NCBI GenBank assembly: GCA_029288115.1
Contig: JARFPV010000680.1
Span: 1 to 5,051, forward strand
From: Akkermansiaceae bacterium
Lineage (GTDB): Bacteria; Verrucomicrobiota; Verrucomicrobiia; Verrucomicrobiales; Akkermansiaceae
Reading direction: 5' to 3'
Length of the DNA stretch: 5,051 nt
The stretch's first letter is position 1; each line of letters begins with the position of its first letter. The notes under the pieces were generated by a model. That model searched no databases. It had not been told where the DNA came from and saw only the letters and a program-made list of their open reading frames with translations. A program made the translations under genes and the position numbers. Positions 1 through 5,051 of the stretch are shown here, in pieces.

Positions 1-1
1 G

Positions 2-2836
2 GTGGCCACATGCCTCACTTCGCCTCTTGCCCTCGCGCAAGATGCCGAACTCAACGCAACCGGTAAAAAGCTGGAAGCCGCCTATCAGGCTGAAATGAAA
101 AGCCTGGAGGCAGAGCTCAAGCGTGCCATGTCCCGCTTCGATGCCGCCGACAAGGCTGCCTATCAAAAAGCCCGCGAAGCGGAGACCAAGGCCCGCAAGG
201 AATTCGAAACATACAACAGCGGCATCAAAGGCGGCGTGAAAAAAGCCGAAGGCCTCGTCAACCACGCCAAGGGTAAGTGGATCGGCGGCGCCGAGCACAA
301 CATCCGCCGCGTTGAAAAGGAGCTCAAGAAAGCCAAAAATGACGGTCAGCGAAAGAAGCTGCAAGCCGAGCTCGCCAAGTGGCAGAAGAACAAGGCGGAG
401 GGGCTCGAAGCCCTCGCCCAGCGCCAGAAAGCCCTGGAGTTGGCCAAGAAGGCCGAAACTGATGGCCCTCGCCTGATCAAAGAAGCCACCGCTGTTCTCG
501 CCAAAGCTCAGGTCCATACGGCCAAGGTATTCAAGCAGACTGGCTTGAGTGACGTCCTCATGGGTGGCGCTCTCGATGGCAAGCTCGCGAAGTATGTATT
601 ACTCAAGGACGCGACCCCGAAGGGCCTCGCTCTGTTTGCTCAGAAAAGCCGCACCAACATGGCGCTGGTGGATCAACTCCTCGCCAACGAGGACCTCATG
701 ACTCAGATGCTCGTCAACGATGGCGCTGAACGCATCCGGGTCGGCCGCAGCGAAGGCCTAGCCCAATACGGTCCTGCCATGAAAATCTACACCGACATCC
801 TCAAGGCGAGTCCCAAGGCCAAGAGCGGTGTGCTGCACGAACTCGCACTGGCTTGTGCCCTTGAGCATTCGGTCCCCAACCATCAGCGCAGCGCCAAAGC
901 GGACACTTCCGCACCCGCAAATGTCGATCCTGTGAAGCGTTACCTCACTTACGAAAAAGCCTTTTTGGCGGGTGAACTCGATCCAGCCTTCAAGGGCCTC
1001 AATGCATGGGAGCTGCGCTTCGTCGTCGATGGCGAAGAGCCCGACGAGCTCATTGCCTGGGGTCGCCGCATGATGCGCAACTTCCGCCCCGAACAAACGC
1101 GCGGTGATTACGGCTGGCGCTACGTCCGCATTGTCACCAGCGACGTTCAGTATGGCTCACACAACGTGCCCCTCGACCGCGATGAACTGCAGTTCTTCCA
1201 GAACATCATCATGAAGGGTGGCGTCTGTGGTCGGCGCGCTTTCTTCGGCCGCTTTGTCCTTCGCGCCTTCGGCATTCCCACCATCGCCCGACCCAGCCGT
1301 GGCCACGCGGCACTCGCCCATTGGACGCCGAAGGGATGGGTCGTCAACCTCGGGCCCGGTTGGGGTGGCGGATGGACCAAGACATACTACAAGAACGGAC
1401 GCGACTTTGTGGCCACCTCACAGGCCCGCACCGACCGCATGGGGTATCCTGCTGTAAAGCGCGCTCAATGGCTGGGCGATGTGGCCGGCGAACAACGTGT
1501 TTATGGCGCCAACCAAGGCGTCACCCCCGGCTTCTGGAATGCCATGTCACTGCATCTGCAGCAACTCATCATCACCAAGTCCAACGCCAAAACCCTTGAA
1601 GCGCTCGGCACCAACCTCGGTGAGGCCGACGGCTCTTCCATCACTGAAGGAGCTGGTGGCAGCGCTGAACGCGTTCAGGAAAAGATCTCGGTATCCGCCG
1701 ATGGCACCATCGCCATCCCGGCCGCGGCCTATGCTTCCGCGAACCGCGGTCAAGTGCAGACCAGCAAAAGCCACGGCCCCGGCATGCAAGTCTTCATGCC
1801 ACGTTTCACTCCAGCAGGCGTGACCATCGTGCGTGGCAGCACCTGGAAAGATGCCGCCAAAAACAGTGATGCCGCTACCCGAGGTCTCAGCTCGGGTTAT
1901 GGTCGCTACGAAAACTGGGGACTCCGTGCCGCCATCACACCCCCTGCAGGAAAATCCAACCTGCCTCGCACACTGAGCCTCGATCTGGGTGACGGCGTCA
2001 AAATGGACTTTGTCTACATCAAACCCGGCAAGTTCACCATGGGTGGAAATCTCGCCAAAGGTTCCAAGTGGACTGGCGCCAACACACCCAAGCGTGAAGT
2101 CACCATCAGCAAGGGGTTTTACCTCGGCAAAACCGAAGTCACCCAAGAGCAGTACCAGCACATCACAGGCAGGAACACGAGCAACAGGAAGAACCACGGC
2201 AAGGATATGCCTGTCGACACTGTCAGCGAAACTGACGCTGCCCGATTCTGCACCGCTGTTGCCGGCAAGACTGGTGCGGATGTTAGGCTCCCCACTGAAG
2301 CCGAATGGGAATATGCCGCTCGTGCCGGCAATGATGGCAAATGGTTCTCAAGCAAAAGCTCCGCAGGCATGCTCGATTACGGTTGGTTCAAGGAGAACGC
2401 AGGCATGAAATCACATCCTGTTGGCACCAAAAAACCCAACCCATGGGGTCTCCATGACATGTATGGTAACGTTTGCGAGCGGGTTGCCGATCGCTACGAT
2501 GCCAACTTCTACAAGAAGGGCCCTAAAGTGGATCCCATCTCCACAGGCGTTAATCCCACTTCGGTCACCAAGTATGGATTCAACGCTCCGAAATCGGGCA
2601 GCTACGAACTCAGCAGCACGGTGTGCACCGTCAACTACGGCCAGCACCTGATGGTCTCCGCCAATGGAGCAGAGGCCGTCAATATCGACCTGCCATACAC
2701 CTCAGGCGCCTGGGGCCAGAGCAAGCCCGTTCGTGTTGAACTCCGCCAAGGAGCCAATACCCTCGAGTTCCACCGCATCGACGCCCCGCAAAAAGGCATC
2801 GCGGTGAAGTCCTACACGCTGACCCCGGTCAAATAA
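2..2836 (+). CDS. Exported multidomain protein (5' partial): coiled coil, transglutaminase-like domain, FGE-like segments, C-terminal carbohydrate-binding-like domain
   Basis: Residues are numbered from the GTG at position 2, which is unlikely to be the true start. The frame is open at the window edge, and the first residues (ATCLTSPLALA, then QDAEL) read like the end of a signal peptide with an ALA cleavage site, so the protein is probably secreted. Residues 16-170 are rich in Lys, Glu and Ala and look like a coiled coil. Residues about 330-460 resemble a transglutaminase-like cysteine-peptidase fold, with Cys409 in GGVCG, His435 in RGHAA and Asn449 in GWVVN at the usual Asp position. Residues 611-645 (RGSTW to NWGLRAA) resemble the C-terminal end of an FGE/SUMF1 domain. 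Residues 664-849 match its N-terminal part: FTMG (678-681), GKTEVTQ (709-715), RLPTEAEWEYAARAG (762-776) and GNVCERV (822-828). Residues about 855-944 resemble a beta-sandwich carbohydrate-binding module (MVSANG at 884-889). The catalytic FGE cysteines are absent, so the FGE parts are probably structural or binding. Substrate and role are unknown. Confidence 0.88.
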   Translation: MATCLTSPLALAQDAELNATGKKLEAAYQAEMKSLEAELKRAMSRFDAADKAAYQKAREAETKARKEFETYNSGIKGGVKKAEGLVNHAKGKWIGGAEHNIRRVEKELKKAKNDGQRKKLQAELAKWQKNKAEGLEALAQRQKALELAKKAETDGPRLIKEATAVLAKAQVHTAKVFKQTGLSDVLMGGALDGKLAKYVLLKDATPKGLALFAQKSRTNMALVDQLLANEDLMTQMLVNDGAERIRVGRSEGLAQYGPAMKIYTDILKASPKAKSGVLHELALACALEHSVPNHQRSAKADTSAPANVDPVKRYLTYEKAFLAGELDPAFKGLNAWELRFVVDGEEPDELIAWGRRMMRNFRPEQTRGDYGWRYVRIVTSDVQYGSHNVPLDRDELQFFQNIIMKGGVCGRRAFFGRFVLRAFGIPTIARPSRGHAALAHWTPKGWVVNLGPGWGGGWTKTYYKNGRDFVATSQARTDRMGYPAVKRAQWLGDVAGEQRVYGANQGVTPGFWNAMSLHLQQLIITKSNAKTLEALGTNLGEADGSSITEGAGGSAERVQEKISVSADGTIAIPAAAYASANRGQVQTSKSHGPGMQVFMPRFTPAGVTIVRGSTWKDAAKNSDAATRGLSSGYGRYENWGLRAAITPPAGKSNLPRTLSLDLGDGVKMDFVYIKPGKFTMGGNLAKGSKWTGANTPKREVTISKGFYLGKTEVTQEQYQHITGRNTSNRKNHGKDMPVDTVSETDAARFCTAVAGKTGADVRLPTEAEWEYAARAGNDGKWFSSKSSAGMLDYGWFKENAGMKSHPVGTKKPNPWGLHDMYGNVCERVADRYDANFYKKGPKVDPISTGVNPTSVTKYGFNAPKSGSYELSSTVCTVNYGQHLMVSANGAEAVNIDLPYTSGAWGQSKPVRVELRQGANTLEFHRIDAPQKGIAVKSYTLTPVK

Positions 2837-2861
2837 GACCCGCCGGGACTCTGATTCACCC

Positions 2862-2894
2862 ACAGCTCCAGCCCTCATGGGTTGGAGCTGTTTT
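2862..2894 (+). terminator. Rho-independent terminator of the multidomain gene
   Basis: A 13-bp stem (2862-2874 with 2879-2891) contains one G-T wobble and closes on a 4-nt TCAT loop. A short T-run (2891-2894) follows immediately. It starts 25 nt after the TAA stop at 2834-2836, which is the expected place for an intrinsic terminator. It should separate this gene from the esterase gene downstream. Confidence 0.85.
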
Positions 2895-3061
2895 GTGCCT
2901 AGCCCCCTTTTTCTTTTTCCTTTTTCGCGCACAAAGGCCTAATATGAATTACTCCGATGCCTGTTGAAACACACGCAACCTACCGGTCTTTCGATGGTTA
3001 AAAAGGCTATCAAATCGATCAAAGACTCTTTTAGAGCACCAACCAGCACTATAACAAATCC

Positions 3062-4261
3062 ATGAAATCGTATTTTAATTTTTTCCTGTTAGCCCTTCTC
3101 ATCAACCTCATGGGTATCGCGCATGCCCAGACGAATGAGCAAATGGTGAAGAAATTCCTGGAGCGTTTTCCCCAGGCCGATGCTGATGGAGACGGAAAAC
3201 TTTCTTCAACAGAGCAGGACGCAATCAACAAAAGAGTGCTGAAGCGCTATCCCAAGGCCGATACCAATGGGGACGGCAAGTTATCAGCGCAGGAGCGACA
3301 GGCTTTCTTTCGCAAAGCAATGGCGCGTAAAAAAAACAAACCGAATCCTGAGAATTCGAAGTCGAGATCCGGGAAACCAACACCGGATCATGCCAATGTG
3401 AAATATGGCCCACATGAGCGAAATGTTTTCGATCTCTGGCTTGCCAAATCAGATCAACCTACGCCTTTGGCGATCTACATTCATGGCGGAGGGTTCAAAT
3501 CGGGAAGTAAAGAAAAGCTCAAACAGCAAAGCCTTACCGATCTTTTGGCGAAAGGGATTTCTGTGGCATCGATTAGCTACCGATTGCTCCCGGAAGTGAC
3601 GCTACCCACACCGCATCACGATGCGCGACGTGCCTTGCAATTTATCCGCCACAAATCTGGCGACTGGAATATCGATAAAAAAAGGGTCGGCGTTTTTGGC
3701 GGCTCTGCCGGCGCCCAAATTTCCATGTGGATTGCTTATAGTGACGAAATGGCGAATCCCGATAGCGAAGATCCGGTCGAAAGAGAATCGACCCGCGTCA
3801 CTTGCGTGGCAACTGCTGGCGGTCAGACGACGATGGATTACGACATCTGGGCAAAACAAATGCGAGCCATCCTTGGAAAAAAATATTCGCTGGAGAAAGT
3901 CCTGGGGCAGGGGAAGAGCCAGAAGGCGAAAGGAACCGACCAACTGTTACTTTGGGGTGCCAAAACCCCGGAAGAGCTGAAGGCAAAAATAAAAAAACAC
4001 TCGGCCCTGAGTATTATATCAAAGGACGACCCACCAATTTTCATGAGCTATGGCATGGCGCCGAACGCTGAGCCCCCCAGCGAAACCGGCAAGCTTAGAG
4101 GCTGGTTGATCCACCATTCTTTCTTTGGTATCGAGCTGAAAAAGAAAGCAGACTCGCTCAACGTTGAAAATCATCTTCGGTATCGCGGAGCCAAGTGTGA
4201 CTACGCCTCCACCGCGGAGTTCTTCAAAGACAAATTGGCTTCCGCATCGAAACCAAAGTAA
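3062..4261 (+). CDS. Secreted EF-hand / alpha-beta hydrolase (esterase-like) fusion protein
   Basis: This complete 399-residue protein starts at ATG 3062. A good signal peptide follows directly (charged MK, hydrophobic core FFLLALLINLMG, AHA cleavage after residue 22), which supports the start even though no Shine-Dalgarno sequence is visible. Two canonical 12-residue EF-hand loops lie at 40-51 (D-A-D-G-D-G...E) and 67-78 (D-T-N-G-D-G...E), so calcium binding is likely. A basic, Pro/Ser-rich linker (about 83-110) leads to an alpha/beta-hydrolase domain of the esterase/lipase (Aes, BD-FAE-like) type. It has the oxyanion-hole motif HGGG at 141-144 and the nucleophile elbow GGSAG at 213-217 (Ser215). 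The usual C-terminal Asp and His motifs are not recognisable: the GxxH region reads GAKCD at 376-380. Asp322/323 and His351/352 or His371 are possible substitutes. A periplasmic or extracellular carboxylester hydrolase, perhaps acting on acylated polysaccharide, is inferred. Base composition is visibly more AT-rich than in the preceding gene. Confidence 0.92.
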   Translation: MKSYFNFFLLALLINLMGIAHAQTNEQMVKKFLERFPQADADGDGKLSSTEQDAINKRVLKRYPKADTNGDGKLSAQERQAFFRKAMARKKNKPNPENSKSRSGKPTPDHANVKYGPHERNVFDLWLAKSDQPTPLAIYIHGGGFKSGSKEKLKQQSLTDLLAKGISVASISYRLLPEVTLPTPHHDARRALQFIRHKSGDWNIDKKRVGVFGGSAGAQISMWIAYSDEMANPDSEDPVERESTRVTCVATAGGQTTMDYDIWAKQMRAILGKKYSLEKVLGQGKSQKAKGTDQLLLWGAKTPEELKAKIKKHSALSIISKDDPPIFMSYGMAPNAEPPSETGKLRGWLIHHSFFGIELKKKADSLNVENHLRYRGAKCDYASTAEFFKDKLASASKPK

Positions 4262-4309
4262 ATGCGATTGCCCCGCATCTCGGATAAGTGACATTTGCGA
4301 ATGGATAAA

Positions 4310-4339
4310 AGGACAGCAACTGTCTTGAGTGATTTTTTT
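4310..4339 (+). terminator. Possible weak terminator after the esterase gene
   Basis: A 7-bp stem (4310-4316 with 4320-4326, one G-T wobble) with a CAA loop lies 49 nt after the esterase stop codon. A run of seven T (4333-4339) follows, but six nucleotides separate it from the stem. That gap is unusual for an intrinsic terminator, so the call is tentative. The stretch 4262-4332 contains no other gene-like feature. Confidence 0.35.
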
Positions 4340-4831
4340 CGTTAGGCGGAAGTGGCAGCTTGGACGCGCGGAATCATAGGCCATTTAACCACGGTAGTCC
4401 GGGCGACAACACGATCGACAACGCCGGTGGAACAGCAGCGATCACCCGAGGGTTCCGCTTTCTGGGGCCGGGCACTAGCAATATAGCCACCCATCACCTT
4501 GGATGGGCTCGATACCAATCAGCAATACGAATTAGTGCTGTATCAAACAAGATCAGCGTTCGCTGGCCAGCCCAGCACATTAGACTTCGTCAATTCCGGA
4601 ACGGGTAGTTCGGGGAATGCCTCCCAGGGAGGGATTGTCCGCGGGGGCGGCATGGTATCGATTGCCTACACCACCGGAGACAATACCTCGGTTAGCCTGA
4701 CCACGACCCCGGAATCCACCGGCACCTGGCATTGGTATGCATTCAGCAACCAGGCCGTCCCGGAGCCATCGACCGCCGCCTTGCTCGGCCTCGGCCTGCT
4801 GGGCCTGATCGGCCGCCGCAGCCGCAAGTAG
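4333..4831 (+). pseudogene. Remnant of a PEP-CTERM sorting-domain protein gene, 5' truncated and frameshifted
   Basis: Two overlapping frames appear to be halves of one protein. The first is open from 4333 (after TGA 4330-4332) and reads through GSPGDNTIDNAGG and RGFRFLGPGTSNIAT up to about 4491. The second continues from about 4493 with ITLDGLDTNQQYELVLYQT and ends at TAG 4829-4831. Removing one C from the CCC at 4490-4492 joins them as TSNIAT-ITLDGLD, a natural beta-strand sequence for this kind of protein. The second frame has a TAG at 4484-4486, so it cannot extend upstream by itself. The C-terminus carries a PEP-CTERM signal (VPEP, hydrophobic helix, RRSRK), which in an intact protein would direct exosortase-dependent surface sorting. 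No signal peptide or credible ATG start exists; TTG 4360 and TTG 4499 both give N-termini unlike exported proteins. A sequencing error could explain the frameshift but not the missing 5' end. The gene's original function is not recognised. Confidence 0.7.
4757..4831 (+). other. PEP-CTERM sorting signal coding segment
   Basis: The last 24 codons before the TAG encode V-P-E-P-S-T, then a hydrophobic stretch of Ala, Leu and Gly (AALLGLGLLGLIG), then the basic tail RRSRK. This is the classic three-part exosortase recognition signal: PEP motif, transmembrane helix, Arg-rich end. It implies that an exosortase is encoded elsewhere in the genome. It is the strongest taxonomic clue in the window, being common in Verrucomicrobiota and in some Planctomycetota and Proteobacteria. 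Confidence 0.93.
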
Positions 4832-4834
4832 GGG

Positions 4835-4877
4835 GAAACGACTCTACCACGGTGAGTGGGTTGGAGCGGTGCATGGA
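4835..4877 (+). repeat. 43-nt direct repeat, copy 1 (truncated element)
   Basis: This segment runs from GAAACGACTCTACC to GCGGTGCATGGA and aligns without gaps to 5009-5051 with 37 of 43 identities by hand count. Its first nine bases correspond to the right arm of the hairpin at 4997-5017. The matching left arm is absent here because the PEP-CTERM coding end occupies that place, so this copy looks 5'-truncated. It begins three nucleotides after the TAG stop. Confidence 0.8.
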
Positions 4878-4915
4878 GACACCACAACGTGTCATTTTCC
4901 GAACGACGACGGTAG

Positions 4916-4936
4916 GGTCAATTCGATGAATTGACC
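4916..4936 (+). repeat. Hairpin repeat, forward orientation
   Basis: A perfect 9-bp stem (GGTCAATTC at 4916-4924 with GAATTGACC at 4928-4936) closes on a GAT loop. The sequence around it (CGGTAGGGTC on the left, GACCGC on the right) matches the reverse complement of the second hairpin at 4997-5017. Together they form an inverted pair resembling REP/BIME-type elements. No T-run follows, so it is not a typical terminator. Confidence 0.75.
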
Positions 4937-4996
4937 GCTGGTTGAATGGCTGATGGATATCACCTCGCGGAATAATCTCGAACGTGGCCAACGGGC

Positions 4997-5017
4997 GGTC
5001 GTTTCATCGAAACGACC
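4997..5017 (-). repeat. Hairpin repeat, reverse orientation
   Basis: A perfect 9-bp stem (GGTCGTTTC at 4997-5005 with GAAACGACC at 5009-5017) closes on an ATC loop. Its reverse complement with flanks aligns over 35 nt to 4910-4944 with six mismatches; four of these form two compensatory base-pair changes in the stem. The right arm is also the start of direct repeat copy 2. No T-run follows on either strand. Confidence 0.75.
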
Positions 5018-5051
5018 CTACCGCGGTTAGCCGGTTGGGGCGGTGCATGGA
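5009..5051 (+). repeat. 43-nt direct repeat, copy 2 (runs to window edge)
   Basis: This is the second copy of the segment at 4835-4877, 174 nt downstream start to start. The match still holds at the last base of the window, so the true repeat is probably longer. Unlike copy 1, it is preceded by the complete left arm of its hairpin. The span 4832-5051 shows no coding frame resembling a protein; it looks like intergenic repeat DNA. Confidence 0.8.

Noticed and set aside
1547..2197. 216-codon open frame on the minus strand
   Set aside because: It lies wholly inside the well-supported FGE-like and preceding region of the + strand gene. Its translation is Gly/Val/Ala-rich with no recognisable domain, as expected from the antisense of a GC-biased gene.
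2964..3000. Possible -35 box TTGAAA (2964-2969) for the esterase gene
   Set aside because: At 16-18 nt spacing there is no sequence resembling a -10 box (TCTTTC is found at 17 nt), so the promoter is not supported.
3009..3031. ATCAAA direct repeat (3009-3014, 3018-3023) overlapping the palindrome AAAGACTCTTT, as an operator
   Set aside because: The elements are short and AT-rich, with no linked regulator gene and no clear promoter to place them against, so chance is a sufficient explanation.
4262..4291. ATG immediately after the esterase stop (TAA-ATG), as a translationally coupled small gene
   Set aside because: The frame ends after nine codons (TGA at 4289-4291) and has no ribosome binding site.
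4499..4831. Independent 110-residue gene starting at TTG 4499
   Set aside because: It would begin in the middle of a beta-strand-like sequence (ITLDGLD), with no signal peptide and no ribosome binding site. The upstream frame supplies matching sequence, so a broken longer gene is more likely.
4916..4936. Hairpin as a terminator for the PEP-CTERM gene
   Set aside because: No T-run follows the stem, and the same hairpin occurs inverted nearby as part of a repeat element.
4743..4991. 82-codon minus-strand frame covering the PEP-CTERM end and the hairpin repeats
   Set aside because: It runs antisense through the PEP-CTERM signal and across the repeats, and its product is Arg/Pro/Gly-rich with no domain; it is best explained as a chance frame.
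4835..5051. CRISPR array
   Set aside because: Only two imperfect repeat copies 174 nt apart, with internal inverted hairpins; CRISPR repeats are near-identical with spacers of about 30-40 nt, and no cas gene is present.

Overview
The window looks like part of a Verrucomicrobiota genome (Planctomycetota is the main alternative). The reasons are a C-terminal PEP-CTERM sorting signal of the form VPEPSTAALLGLG...GRRSRK, a large secreted protein combining a coiled coil, a transglutaminase-like domain, formylglycine-generating-enzyme (FGE)-like segments and a carbohydrate-binding-like tail, and a secreted EF-hand/esterase fusion. This placement rests on recognising protein families by eye, not on a database search.

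Layout, all genes on the + strand. (1) Positions 2-2836: the 3' part of a large exported multidomain protein. The frame is open at the left edge and begins inside a signal peptide, so the true start lies outside the window. A strong intrinsic terminator follows at 2862-2894. (2) Positions 2895-3061: an AT- and pyrimidine-rich intergenic stretch with no convincing promoter. (3) Positions 3062-4261: a complete gene for a secreted protein with two EF-hand calcium sites followed by an alpha/beta-hydrolase (esterase-like) domain. A weaker hairpin plus T-run follows at 4310-4339. (4) Positions 4333-4831: the remnant of a PEP-CTERM protein gene. It lacks a signal peptide and start, and one extra C at 4490-4492 appears to split it between two frames. 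(5) Positions 4832-5051: non-coding repeat DNA with two 43-nt direct repeat copies and two 21-nt hairpins in opposite orientation, whose stems differ by paired (compensatory) substitutions.

The genes share an export theme: two have signal peptides or their ends, and the third has a cell-surface sorting signal. The terminator and wide spacing argue that they are separate transcription units, not one operon. No complete undescribed system is visible. The points most worth following up are the apparently permuted FGE domain in the first gene, the inverted hairpin repeat family at the right edge, and the frameshifted PEP-CTERM remnant that abuts a truncated repeat copy.
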